From positions 64,001 to 128,000 of the forward strand of contig JAQFVV010013282.1 of assembly GCA_028023455.1 (NCBI GenBank): a stretch of DNA of 64,000 nucleotides, written 5' to 3'. This document shows, in pieces, positions 10,423 through 20,639 of this stretch (position 1 is the stretch's first letter; each line of letters begins with the position of its first letter). A program made the position numbers and the translations under genes. The notes below the pieces were generated by a model. The model saw nothing but the letters and a program-made list of their open reading frames with translations, searched no databases and had not been told where the DNA came from. Origin of the DNA: Epiperipatus broadwayi (Eukaryota; Onychophora; Udeonychophora; Euonychophora; Peripatidae).

Positions 10423-10698
10423 TTAATTTAATGGATTATAAGTAAACAGGATATCAACCTTATTGATATAATTTTTAAAATGGCGAGCAAAAGTTCTGCT
10501 TAGGAAAATCGCAACCGCTATAATGCACACATTATTTATTAAAATAATTCCAGTGCATAACACTAAACTGAAATAAATACGCAAATCTTCAATGTTATGA
10601 AATTCAGATAAGCCCTCTGTGAATAAATGGATTAGAGTCTGCGCTATCAAAATAGCCAGGCTAAAAAAGTACCTCCTTGAAATGATACATTTTTCCAT
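10423..10698 (-). CDS. Candidate coding exon, two membrane segments, unknown protein
   Basis: A 91-codon frame starting at ATG and ending in TAA. It has two hydrophobic stretches that would span a membrane: about residues 9-27 (RYFFSLAILIAQTLIHLF) and about 43-67 (YFSLVLCTGIILINNVC and IIAVAIFLS). A basic segment, RTFARHFKNYINK, follows. Codons include GCG three times, CGT and CGC, so CpG is retained in a region where it is otherwise scarce, which argues against a random AT-rich frame. Multi-helix chemoreceptor families have similar short helix plus basic-loop segments, but I see no diagnostic motif and do not assign one. No clear splice sites were identified. It could also be a relic. Confidence 0.4.
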   Translation of the reverse strand: MEKCIISRRYFFSLAILIAQTLIHLFTEGLSEFHNIEDLRIYFSLVLCTGIILINNVCIIAVAIFLSRTFARHFKNYINKVDILFTYNPLN

Positions 10699-10944
10699 TT
10701 TAGTAAGTCTCTATTTCAATATTTAATATTTAACAGCATAATTTCAAAAAGGTACTTTTTGGGCTGGCTTTTTTAAAATGCCGACTCCAATCACATAGGG
10801 TGTAGCTGAATTTTTTAATATTGGAGCTGATTTGATAAATTATATTTGTATTAAGTTAGTTCTTTTTATTAATAAAATATTCATAAAATGTTTATTTATT
10901 AATTATTATTTTTCTAATTTTCAGTTTAGTTGTTTTCTAATTAT

Positions 10945-11265
10945 CTATTCAATGTATATTATGAAGTTTAAATCTGTAGTAGCAAATTGAAATTTTTGCA
11001 ATAGAAATTTTTTATAATTATTTATTTTTTTATATATTTTTGATATACAAGTGGTTTTGAAAGACCAATTGTCCTTGTCTGAACTAACAATGCATAAAGA
11101 TTTCATCTTCTGACTCTCAATGAGTACTATATATTGGAATTTTGATTGGGCAGTGGTTATCAGATTGTTGATCAAGTCCTCATTTTCAGACCAATTTTTG
11201 GATTTTGCTTTTGATAATGAAGATTTGGAATGTAAAGTTGAAACTAAAGCAGTTAAGCAACTCAC
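10945..11265 (-). CDS. Open frame of 106 codons, unknown, weak candidate
   Basis: A frame upstream of, and on the same strand as, the candidate at 10423-10698. It is hydrophilic at first (SKSSLSKAKSKNWSENEDL) and lysine/phenylalanine-rich at the end. I recognise no family. Length alone is only marginally unusual for this base composition, and the order on the strand is the only link to its neighbour. Confidence 0.2.
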   Translation of the reverse strand: MSCLTALVSTLHSKSSLSKAKSKNWSENEDLINNLITTAQSKFQYIVLIESQKMKSLCIVSSDKDNWSFKTTCISKIYKKINNYKKFLLQKFQFATTDLNFIIYIE

Positions 11266-12258
11266 AGCTGTATTTAACGTCTTTTTTATTACAAAAATAT
11301 AACTTGAATTTCAAAAGCGCTTACGTTTTAGAACTCAGACCAATTAACAATAAGTCAATAGCTATATATTTCAGTAATATCAATTTTATTCTAATTGTAG
11401 ACACTTTGTTTTGATTAGGGATGTTAACACCAGCACATCATATGATTTTCTCACTATAGTATAGTAAACAAGAGCATTTTTTATTATTTTAATCTCATCT
11501 ATTGTAAGCAATGTAAGCCAGTTGGCAGTTGGATTCAAAATTTTAGAACTTTATTTTATTTTTGAGTCTTTATTTAGTTTTGCATTAACACATATTTTAT
11601 ATATCACTAATCAATGATCATTTCTGGTGTTGAATCTATTAATATCATTACAAACTTAATCTACAATAGCTACAATTGGTTTCACATACTGGAATATGTA
11701 TTTAAATGTCTTAATTTCATATAATTTTTTAAAGAAACAGTTGTCCATCTCAGTATCTTTTTAAGTAAGTCTTTATTTTTCAAAAATCAAATTAGTTTAA
11801 ATATAGCTCACATAGTTTAAATTTTATACACTCTTTCTGTCTTAGCAATATCTTATGCTGTTTGTAATCTAGATGGTTGAAAATTTAAATCTTTTGTAAA
11901 AAAAAAATGTACCTTTCCCTACTTTTTAAGTCAAATATAATAACACTTATTGTAATCAATGGCAATAATAATAAGAAGCAAATTTATTTCATTATAATAA
12001 CTGATTACAAAAATGCCATCAACTCATTATAAAAAAGCTGTCAACTGAATCCAGTTAAATAAAAGTAATTATATTTTTTTTATATTTTTTTCAATTTTAT
12101 GATTATATTTTTTTTATTTTTTTATACAAATAGTTAAATACTTATTGTAAATAATGCTTATAAAAATTAAATTTGAAATTATATATATATAATAAATAAA
12201 GTTTGATATCTGTATTCGTTTCACAATATATGTAATACACAAATCAATATATATATCG

Positions 12259-12387
12259 AAATACAGTACAATTTATATAAATTATATTCTTTTAGAAGTA
12301 CTTTCGACTATACACTTTGTAGACTACAAAGTGTATAGTCGAAAGTACTTCTAAAAGAATATAATTTATATAAATTGTACTGTATTT
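12259..12387. repeat. Perfect palindrome, 64-bp arms, 1-base centre
   Basis: Bases 12259-12322 and 12324-12387 are exact reverse complements around A12323, by direct comparison. The centre reads CTTTGTAGACTACAAAG. The palindrome abuts the long AT microsatellite that starts at about 12390. Such a near-spacerless hairpin is normally unstable, so it is either young or an assembly fold-back artefact. Confidence 0.85.
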
Positions 12388-12388
12388 T

Positions 12389-12389
<1 letters not shown>

Positions 12390-12484
<95 letters not shown>
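12390..12484. repeat. (AT)n microsatellite
   Basis: An almost pure AT dinucleotide tract of roughly 90 bases directly after the perfect palindrome. Confidence 0.95.
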
Positions 12485-12487
<3 letters not shown>

Positions 12488-12489
12488 GA

Positions 12490-13095
12490 ACAGTATTAGA
12501 TATTAGCTGCAATGTATTCCTTACAAAACTAGTTTTAGCCTTTGTGGGTTAAAAAATATATTTTCTGTTAGTCAAAATATAATTCAATTTCATTATATCT
12601 TCACTTGTATATTTCCATGTACATTTTCATGTAGTATTTTTCATAAATGAAGAAATATTAATATATAATTTTTATTTTTCTGAAAATTCTGAAAGTCTGT
12701 GGCCTCTCTCATTTCTATTATTATAATCAAATTTACTCAAAGCATTTTGATTTTCTATTATTTTTAACTCTAGATTTAAAATCTCCCATCACAATTTTAA
12801 ACTATTGTTTAGTATGATCAAGTGCATTTTGTATATCTGTATAAAAATCATTAATTTCTCTCCACAATGAGGAAATATTAGAGTGTAAACCTGAATTATC
12901 TCATTTGGTATCATTTATTAAGTTGAATAAGTAATCTTGCTAATCTATCTGATATATCACCAATTATCACGATATTCTTTCTTTTTTTAATAGTCAAAAA
13001 TCCATTCACTTGTGCTTTCTTTATTTATGCTTTTATAGTAAAGTGCATGCCCACTTTTCACTGTCTTTTTTTAACTTCATAATGTCCAATAACAA
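12490..13095 (-). pseudogene. RTE-type LINE, apurinic endonuclease domain fragment
   Basis: The minus-strand translation reads IIQVYTPTSSSLWREINDFY, then DIQNALDHTK, then IVMGDFKSRV, then NNRNERGHRLSEF, then a region reading YILTNRKY. These are the QVYAPT, GDFN, NERG and DYI blocks of RTE endonucleases. The GDFN asparagine is K here and several stops interrupt it. The reverse transcriptase is not adjacent, so the element is truncated at both ends. Confidence 0.65.
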
Positions 13096-13264
13096 TTCAC
13101 TTGAACATAATATGCAATTGTAGATAACTAAATAAAAAGTCATCATCAAATGGCAGCCTAGGTCTCATAATTAGAGAATTCCTTAGCATTCTCTTTGCAT
13201 TTGCCACCAATTGCTAAATTTATTAATGATCATATAGTCTCCTTGGTTAGGGCTATAACTTAGT

Positions 13265-13740
13265 TTTGTCTTGAATGGTTATACAGATTATTCATTCATA
13301 CCTTTATTGTACCTTCAACAAACCTGAACTGGTATAGTTAAAAACTATCTGAAAAAAAAAAGACCATAATGTTTTTAATCTTACTAAAAAGGCAATAAAG
13401 ACATCATTTGGTATGATATTTGTTGATGAGAAGTCTATCTATGATTAATTACTATATAAATAACCAAATAGTAATAAGCATGGCAATGACAAGAACATAT
13501 GTAATCGACATTAGGAATTTATTGTGCTCAGTCAATCCTGTCTATGTTGACTTACTATATAATCACATAGAAATAAGAGCTGCACTGATAAGAATGTGGA
13601 TTAAACATTAAGAATTTGCTCTGTTCAATTACTTTAATGCCCCAAAGAGAAATAAAAAAATCTTCTTTCAGTTAACTAAAAAAATCTTTGTTACATCTGT
13701 GCTGATGTGTGTGTATATGTGTATATATAGAGAGGGGGAG
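13265..13740. other. AT-rich stretch, nothing recognised
   Basis: A 63-codon frame (13420-13611) is not supported by any motif. Confidence 0.35.
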
Positions 13741-13747
13741 GAAAGAG

Positions 13748-13785
<38 letters not shown>

Positions 13786-13797
13786 AGGGAAGAGAGA
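13733..13797. repeat. (GA)n microsatellite
   Basis: A purine tract with a run of uninterrupted GA units at about 13756-13781, preceded by GAGGGGGAGGAAAGAGAAA. Confidence 0.9.
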
Positions 13798-13799
13798 GA

Positions 13800-14618
13800 A
13801 TAACATTGGTTATTTTTTTCTATTCAGAATATAGTTAAAGGTATACCTATGAAGTATAAAACAATTACATTAATACTTGTATTTCATCTTTTATACTTTC
13901 ATATAAAACATAAAATGTGATTCATTTAAATAAGATTTAAGCCTATTATTATGAGTTAGTAGAGGATGCTTAAATATTATTATTTATAATAATATGTGGA
14001 TTTTATATAAGATTAAAAATATTCATTTGCTTTAAATATTATCTGATTGCTTCATTGTTTGTATGGAAATGTAAAAATGTGAGTTTAATATGTGTTATAT
14101 CCACATTATATTTTATGTTGATTTTCATATAAAACTATTATCGTCATTATCGTCATCATCATCATTATCATCTTTCAAAAATACTTTATTCATTGTTTTA
14201 AAAAAAAAGTTGATCACATTTGCTTATATATATTTTTCTTTGTACACATATAATATCTAATGTAAACACAACTAAAACAAAATACAATATAATTTATAAA
14301 TATAAAATAATTGTTTACATAAAACACACACACATAGATTCACTTTAAGATTTGCCTCGCTAACACGTTAAAATCTTCTCCTTTGTTTTGTTTGTCAAAT
14401 TATAATAATCAGGATTTTATTAAAGATAACATTTTTGTATTAGTTTAAAAAATATTAATTACAAGGAAATATGACATATAGATATTATACAATTTGTTAT
14501 ATATACTTGTTTATTTATATTATTGTATATTAATTATAGTGCAATTCTGTAATTAGCTTAATGCTGTAGTTTTATATAGTAAATAAATTGAATCGAAGTA
14601 TTATTATTATTATTCTAA
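13800..14618. other. AT-rich stretch, nothing recognised
   Basis: It contains a short ATC/CAT-rich tract (about 14138-14172) and nothing else I can name. Confidence 0.4.
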
Positions 14619-14619
14619 T

Positions 14620-14815
14620 AAACATCACATGATCACCATTTCTTATGCTTGCTTATAACTGTTATTAAAACAGGCAAAACTCACTATACGTATTGCCACA
14701 CACAGCAAGCTAGAGCAATCAATGGATGCCAGAAGGTCTGTGCATAAAATCCCCATCATTGATTGCTCTAGCTTGCTGTGTGTGGCAATACGTATAGTGA
14801 ATTTTTCCTGTTTTA
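14620..14815. mobile_element. Family A inverted pair lacking the ribozyme
   Basis: It starts with the family end (ATCACATGATCACCATT, then TTATTAAAACAGGCAAAACT) and runs through CAAGCTAGAGCAATCAATGG. It then turns back at about 14757 into the reverse complement (CATTGATTGCTCTAGCTTGC), ending with the complementary terminal block. The hammerhead segment is absent because the turn lies before it. Confidence 0.65.
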
Positions 14816-14865
14816 TTATTATTATTGTTGTTGTTGTTCTTTTTTTTCTTTTTCCTCCTCCCCCT

Positions 14866-14868
14866 TGT

Positions 14869-14906
<38 letters not shown>

Positions 14907-14968
14907 TTGCTGCTGCTACTGCTGTTGCTACTGCTACTGCTACTACTACTACCACTACTATTATTATA
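14866..14968. repeat. (ACT)n / (GCT)n trinucleotide microsatellite
   Basis: Long ACT runs interrupted by GCT/GTT variants. All frames are open, which explains the tyrosine-, leucine- and valine-rich frames on both strands; none is a gene. Confidence 0.95.
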
Positions 14969-15436
14969 TTCTCTGAACAAAAACAATATTTACCATATGA
15001 CACTCAACAACTATTATTTTCTACTGTTTTTCCACTTTTTTAAATTGTCTTTTGGTTTTCCTTTTTTTTTGCCATATTGTCTTCAGTCAATTAGATTAAT
15101 ATAAAGTCCTCTTATTATTAAACCACTAGTACTATCAGTTATCTTGCTGCACTAATTATGATAATGAGATTGTATACTTGTAACCAACATTTCTGATATC
15201 AATTTTTTGTTTTGCCGTTTTTTATTCATTTTCTATCAGATTTTTAATGCTTTACCTTAAGTTTCATCATTTGCCATTTTATGGAATTAGAAATCCAGTA
15301 AGTGAAATTATTCTATAAGATGGATGCATCTAACAAGGCAAAACTCTCCATACAGTAGTGCTACCCTGTGCCAACCAGAGTAATCAATGGATGCCAGAAG
15401 GCTTGTGCATAAAATTTCTATCTAATGCCTACTCAT

Positions 15437-15490
15437 CCAATATCCCCATACTAGTTTCTGGCTTGTGGTCTTCATCAGTGAAGAACCTTG
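15437..15490 (-). ncRNA. Type I hammerhead ribozyme, family A copy A5
   Basis: In minus sense: CTGATGA, stem II of AGAC/GCCA with one mismatch, GAAAC, stem III AACTAGT, and cleavage triplet GTA. Stem I pairs TCTTCA with TGGGGA (two G.U wobbles) and then CAAG/TTGG beyond an internal loop. The GTA triplet obeys the UH rule but usually cleaves less well than GTC. Confidence 0.65.
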
Positions 15491-15536
15491 AATTTGAGAG
15501 CACTGCATCTAAATCTTAGGTGCAGATCTCTCACAT

Positions 15537-15591
15537 CCAAGGCTCCTCACTGACGAAGGCCACAAGCCAGAAACTAGTCTGGGGATATTGG
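15537..15591 (+). ncRNA. Type I hammerhead ribozyme, family A copy A6 (best preserved)
   Basis: Core CTGACGA at 15550-15556 and GAAAC at 15570-15574. Stem II is GGC/GCC with a CACAA loop and an A.A mismatch at its base. Stem III is two pairs (A-U, C-G) capped by TA. The predicted cleavage is after C15579 (GTC). Stem I has six continuous pairs, TCCTCA (15544-15549) with TGGGGA (15580-15585), then an internal loop GGC against TA, then CCAA (15537-15540) with TTGG (15588-15591). Internal loops in stem I are typical of natural fast HHRs, where they contact loop II. Confidence 0.8.
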
Positions 15592-16194
15592 ATGAGTAGG
15601 CATTAGATAGAAATTTTATGCACAAGCCTTCTGGCCTCCATTGATTACTCTGGTTGGCACAGGGTGGCACTACTGTATGGAGAGTTTTGCCTTGTTTAAT
15701 AACAATTATGTGCTAGTATGAGATAGTGATCATGTGATGTATGCATCTATTTGTTTAAAAATTATTTGAAAAACAATTTTAAAAAAGTTATCTATGACAA
15801 CATAAATGACTAAAATAGATATAACAAAGCAGTTTTTTTATATCATGGCAATACTTTCTTATTAATAATTTTGAAATAAAGTCTTTTTTTTTTAATTTGC
15901 TACACAATCTTAAATTTTACACTTTAAGGTATGATCTATAAAATATTTCATAGTATACTTTTTGCAGTCCTCTGTTTTGTGGATTATTTTTACACATCTG
16001 ACAACAATTGGAGAATAACAATTTAAAATTAATGTGGAAATATATAAACAAATAACTGAAGAATACAGACTTTGATGATTAATTAAACATTTTAATGAAA
16101 ACCAACAATATTTATCTAATTAATATATGTATATAATATATAAGTGATCTGTTATGCAATAAATGTTAGATCAAAAATCATATATGGTAATTTA

Positions 16195-17290
16195 CAGCTA
16201 ATTTTTTGACAAAATTATGTACAAAATATCTAAATGATGAAGATGTTCCAGATGATTGGAAGAATACAGTATTAGCATTAATATTTAAAAACTCTGATAA
16301 AGAATGATCAGAAATTACAGATCTATTAGTCTTTTATCAGTTTTATACAAAATTTTTGTCAAGATAATTACAACTCATCGACAGCGAACTTTGGATTTTA
16401 ACCAACCAAAAGAAAAAGCTGGATTTAAAAGTAATTTTAATATATTGAATTATCTCAAGTAATGACATAATTTAGAGAAAGGTCCCATAAATATGAGTTG
16501 CCATTATGCTTTGGATTTGCAGATTATGAAAAGGTATTATAGCTAAAGCATATCATTAGTGATTAAAGCATTGGATCATCAGGGTATAGACCCAGAATAT
16601 TGTCATATTCTGAAAAATATTTATAAAAATGCAACAGCAATGATTAGATTAATTAATGATATTAAGAAGATTAACATTAACATGGGCTTACAACAGGGTG
16701 ACTCCATATTTTCAAAACTTTTTACAGCAGTTTTGTGGATTAAAATGAAAAACTAAGGGAGTCAAAGTAAGTGGAGTTTATTTAAGTCATCTAGATTTTG
16801 CAGATGATGTAGTTGTTTTTGCAAATAATCCTTTAGAGCTTCAGGAAATGTTTCAAGAGTTATCAGATGAAAATAAAAAAGTAGAACTAAAGATAAATGT
16901 TAAAAATAGTAAATAATATTCAATGTATCTTCTAAAAAAAAAAAGAAAATAAAGATTAATGATGAGTTAAAAGAAGTTAACAACTACAAATACATTGGCC
17001 AGATTATTACTAAGATGATTATATAATGGATAAAATTAATCATAGAATTAAACTTGGTTGGTGTGTGCTTTTGGTAGAATAACATAATACTAAAAGAAAA
17101 CATGTCTATATGTTTGAAAAAGAAGGTTTTTAATGTGTTTCACCAATTCCTACTTATGGATCTGAGACTTGGACACTCAGCAGAAGAACAGCACAGAAAT
17201 CTCAGACCATTCGATGAAGTATGGAGAAATATACTGTGCCACTACTTTTTATACCTGAATGATCATACGCTGAGAATTAAAAATTTTTAA
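16195..17290 (+). pseudogene. RTE-type LINE, reverse transcriptase relic
   Basis: The three-frame plus translation follows an RTE reverse transcriptase in order: DVPDDWKNTVLALIFKNSDK (fingers); a 65-codon frame with MIKALDHQGIDPEYCHILKN and GLQQGDSIFSKLFTAVL (the QGD...SP block); LSHLDFADDVVVFANNPLEL (catalytic FADD); KINVKNSK; NNYKYIGQII; and a 62-codon frame ending in LRLGHSAEEQHRNLR (YGSETW...R region). Several frameshifts and stops break it. The endonuclease end is missing. The FADD motif survives, but the element cannot be active. Confidence 0.75.
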
Positions 17291-17294
17291 AAAA

Positions 17295-17855
17295 AATCTG
17301 GAATCATTATCATATGAGGGTGCCACTAGGAAAAGAACCTAGAACCGCAAAATTAGAAAAATCCCATAATTACAGTCAAAAATTTGGATACGTATGACAG
17401 ATTAAACCAAATTTCTCTCAACAATCCCATTTTAACATGGATGGATTTAATACAATAGGGGGGATTTATTGTTTAAAGAACAAATGCAAAAAAAAAAACA
17501 AAAACAGACAAATACACTTTCATAACCTTTAACCAATGATACACTTTATTATAGTTTCATTTTTCTTTATTTTGTTTATTCAGGACCATTAATCTTTTAA
17601 CCGCTAATTATATTATTGGTTGTATGAGGTAAAAATCAAAGCTTTTAATTGGCCAACTCACAAACTGAAGACAAAGCCTATTGTTAAAACATATTCACCT
17701 ATAATATTAAATTCAACTCAGATACGTTTATAAAAAGTATATTAATAATTTGTCAGGTTATGAAAGTGAACGAAAGTTCTTTCAAAAATAAATTGCTATT
17801 TATTTATTATAAAATATTCAATTTTGGCAAATTTAAAAGTGAACTTATAAACAAA
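17295..17855. other. AT-rich stretch, nothing recognised
   Basis: No repeat family of the window recognised; flanks the candidate regulatory region that follows. Confidence 0.35.
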
Positions 17856-17862
17856 GAAGTGC

Positions 17863-18160
17863 TGACGTAAATGCTTTTTTTCAATTTTACATTATGGAAA
17901 AGTAAAGATTTCTTTTTGCTGAATCTTAAATATTTTTACTAAAATCTTCAATAATTTTTGAAAATAATTTTGTTTTTTTAGTATATTTTATTAAAAATTA
18001 TTTTAATTTCTCAAATTATACTTTTTTAATACTTTAAATCATATTCAAAATGAAAATCTCAGCGTTTTTCTTTATTTTCTTTAATCAGGCAGTTTCTTTG
18101 TTCTTTCCAGCCAATCAGAATGTCTTTGGTGGCGGAGAGCTGGCTGACAGCCAATCACTG
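17863..18160 (+). promoter_or_regulatory. Candidate promoter: CRE-like site and two CCAAT boxes
   Basis: TGACGTAA at 17863-17870 is a CRE/ATF-like site. CCAATCA occurs at 18111-18117 and again at 18151-18157, each inside AGCCAATCA, 40 bases apart, in a block that is GC-richer than its flanks and keeps CpG. Paired CCAAT boxes are typical of NF-Y-bound animal promoters. A TATA-like CTCTATATATTTC lies at about 18382, so a plus-strand start site would fall roughly at 18200-18420. This is inference from motifs only. Confidence 0.35.
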
Positions 18161-18409
18161 ACAAGCTTCTTTCTTTGTTTAGCTTTAAATGCAGTTTTTT
18201 TGATTTTTTACTTATAAAATAATTCTCAAGAGGGCACCATCTTACAGAACTTTTAAAAACCTAATCAATAACTGTCAAATGAATATCCTAGCATTAAAAA
18301 TAACGAAATTAGAGTGACATCAACTGTTGACGAGAGATCTCGTAAGAGGCGGGAAAAAGGTTAACAAAACCTCTAATAACCCCTCTATATATTTCCTGCT
18401 TTTTCTTGA

Positions 18410-18596
18410 TTCTTTACATAACTAACATAATCTTTCTCTTTCTTCTTTTCTCTTTTTTTTTAATTAAAGAAAAAAAAACAAAGGTGAAGAGCAATATACA
18501 TTTTGTTCTTGAAGGAACATGCGCTTTTACTTAAATAAGCATCCAAACCGATCCAAAGCTTGACCGGTATTAGGACTAAGCAGCTTGCTATTAGAA
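18410..18596 (+). other. Candidate 5' exon ending in a strong splice donor
   Basis: The segment retains CpG (CATGCGC, AACCGATCC, GACCGGT) and ends at TTAGAA followed by GTAAGT (18597-18602), a textbook donor. It holds no long open frame, so it would be a 5' untranslated or mostly untranslated exon of a gene whose coding exons lie elsewhere. The start is unknown. Confidence 0.3.
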
Positions 18597-18995
18597 GTAA
18601 GTTATAACACAAGACCCCTTCCCTATCTTTCAATATTTTCTCAATCCATAATACTTTTTATTTGCTTTCTAAATCATTTTTAATTCTATTCTGATAACAT
18701 TTTCATGGATTCATTTATTGGATTATTAGTTTTTCTTAACCTCACCCAATAGCCCTGAAAATTTAGTCAAAATTTAGCTAAACCATTCATAAAGAAAAAT
18801 TAAAACATACAAATAATTTATGTATTTTAACTAAACAAATTAATTAATGTAGATATACACATTATTAATATTAAAATAAAATCCCCTTCTATTGTCATAA
18901 CTCATAGTTCATTAATGGTTAAATGCAATCCTAAATGAATGTTTAAAATTCGATAATGTCTGCAGTTCAATCAATAAACATAAAGTTTTCATTAC

Positions 18996-19163
18996 CCTGA
19001 TCGATCAGTACACATCCATAAGTGTTTCTTCGTACCTCTTGGGAGTAGAGTCTCAGCAACTAATTTTATTCCATGGCTAACTCTGCTTTCTCCTATGTGG
19101 TTTAATGTTCCTTGAGATGGTTTCACGATTCGATGAAGATCTAGGAATAGGTCAGTGCCCCGG
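18996..19163 (-). CDS. Candidate internal exon, unknown protein
   Basis: On the minus strand an open stretch of 64 codons (18995-19186) contains a 168-nt segment bordered by TCCATCCCCAG before 19163 and GTAATG after 18996, plausible acceptor and donor. A branch-like GGCTAAAAT lies upstream of the acceptor. The segment is a multiple of three with matching phases. It would encode 56 residues including GTDLFLDLHRIVKPSQGTLN and KLVAETLLPRGTKKHLW. Base composition is close to half G+C, far above the flanks, and CpG is kept. I do not recognise the protein. A conserved non-coding RNA is an alternative. Confidence 0.35.
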
Positions 19164-19194
19164 CTGGGGATGGATTCTATTTCATTTTAGCCTT

Positions 19195-19655
19195 TGATCA
19201 TTTTTATTTCACTTTTTTATTAATAGTTTTTTTTTTATTAAAAAGCTAATAATAATCCTCACAATAGGTTTTTCTCTCTATCTATAGTCCTTTTCTTCAT
19301 TGTCATTTTCTTTGATCATGTTTCTGGCCAGTGATTGCATTCCTTTTATTTTTTTGTTTTTAACACCTTGCTAACCAGAAGTCACAACAATAGAATTAAT
19401 TACAATTCTTTTTCTCTCTCCCCTCCCTTCAGATTAAAAAATTAAAATAATTAATTACAAAATTGTTTCCAAAAACTTTTAATTTTTTTTTTTATCACTT
19501 TCGATTTAATCTCTCAATTCAATTAAAAAATAACTAATCTACCATTTTTCTTTTTTTTTTCTTTTTTTTAAAATCCCAATAAAAAAACTAATAAATAATT
19601 CCTATTTTCTACCTAATGAATATGTGTATATACATATATTTACATACACACAGAG
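19195..19655. other. T-rich stretch, nothing recognised
   Basis: Poly-T interrupted sequence; no gene or repeat family identified. Confidence 0.4.
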
Positions 19656-19659
19656 AACG

Positions 19660-19990
19660 ACTCAATATATTAGGAATAACAAGAAGGGATCAAAAATGAA
19701 ATACATGGGTGAGACAACAAACAGGTGTTACAGATATCATTGAAAGAATTAAAAGACAAGTGAAATTGGACTGGACATACTACTAGAAGAGATGATACTA
19801 GATTGACAGTTGAAAATTTAAAGTAGATTTCAAGAACTTGTAAAAGACCTAGAAAAATACCACATGTGAGATAGGCAGTTGAAATAAAGAAATGTGCTGA
19901 GATGATGTAGAGAAGAGACATTAGACATCAGAGAAGATGGATTGAAATTAAAGATACCTTCATCTTGCAGTGGATTGATAATAAATAAAA
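19660..19990 (+). pseudogene. RTE-type LINE 3' end, 5'-truncated
   Basis: The plus translation with stops follows the RTE C-terminus: NTWVRQQTGVTDIIERIKRQ, then RTCKRPRK, then a region reading IKKCAEMM*RRDIRHQRRW and ending FILQWIDN. It finishes in GATAATAAATAAAAATGATGATGATAA, a typical short-repeat LINE tail. It is the best-preserved 3' terminus of this family in the window, but it is still interrupted by stops. Confidence 0.7.
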
Positions 19991-20494
19991 ATGATGATGA
20001 TAATTAATACTAGGGCAACCAGCATAGCCTGCTTCTCTGTACCTTTAGAGAAGGTTCACTGGTTCCAGCTTACTACAATAATCTTTTACTGCCTATAATG
20101 ATATTGAAATAGGCTTGTTGTATAAATGAGTGTTTTTTTTTGTTTCTCTATTGTAGTTTTATAACTTCAAGTCTATTTTTTCTGGAATCAAATTGATCAT
20201 TTAATATACAGACATGGAAAGAGCAGCAGTTTAGAATAAGTTCCATTGAGAATCATTCTGCTTATCCTGATTTAATTAATCACATTGTTTAATTGCACAA
20301 TTATTTTATCTCTGAAATTTCCTGTTTAACTCTTCTAAGCAGCATATCAACATAAAAATCAACACAGAGGATATTTTTAATCAAACATTAATTAAATCAT
20401 TATACCATGTAAATATTTATAACAGTCTATTTTTTCTACCAATTAGAATTTAAATAACAATAATATATATACAGCATCACTGCATCAATTATTT

Positions 20495-20625
20495 AAACTC
20501 CTAAAACATTACAAGATCACAATTTCTTAAGCTTATTACTGTTTTAATAATTATTTATCTTAACCGGGAAGCGGGCCTGCTGCTTGGAAGGCAGCTATGC
20601 TAACCGCTAGGCTATCAACGCTTGA
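20495..20625. mobile_element. Family A end fragment followed by tRNA-derived SINE
   Basis: 20495-20545 is the family A terminal block (CATTACAAGATCACAATTTC, TTACTGTTTTAATAATTA). Immediately after it, 20555-20625 is a minus-strand tRNA-derived SINE copy (AACCGGGAAGCGGGCCTGCT, GGAAGGCAGCTATGCTAACC). TAATTATTTATCTT before the SINE and TAATTATTTATCTTG-like sequence after it (20627-20640, ACAATTATTTATCTTG) suggest a target duplication of about 13 bases. Confidence 0.55.
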
Positions 20626-20639
20626 CAATTATTTATCTT

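Larger units (their letters stand above)
15332..15700. mobile_element. Family A inverted pair with two facing ribozymes (A5, A6)
   Basis: The minus-sense copy (15332-15515) and plus-sense copy (15525-15700) mirror one another: AAGGCAAAACTCTCCATACA at the left end and its complement GGAGAGTTTTGCCTT at the right. Each contains a hammerhead with a complete core. The arms are roughly 90 % or more identical by eye, and the turn lies just beyond the ribozymes near 15518. A transcript through the locus in either direction would contain one ribozyme in sense and could fold as a long hairpin. Confidence 0.8.

Noticed and set aside
11120-11414. Plus-strand frames of 60 and 69 codons
   Set aside because: They overlap the minus-strand frame at 10945-11265 and have no motif; likely shadows.
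14719-15104. Long open frames on both strands rich in Val, Thr, Leu or Tyr
   Set aside because: They are translations of the ACT/GCT microsatellite, which is open in all frames.
18040-19190. Spliceosomal snRNA, 7SK or telomerase RNA gene
   Set aside because: No match to U1-U12, U4atac or U6atac landmarks from memory (for example no ACAGAGA box of U6, no Sm site in the right context), so it is kept only as a promoter/exon candidate.
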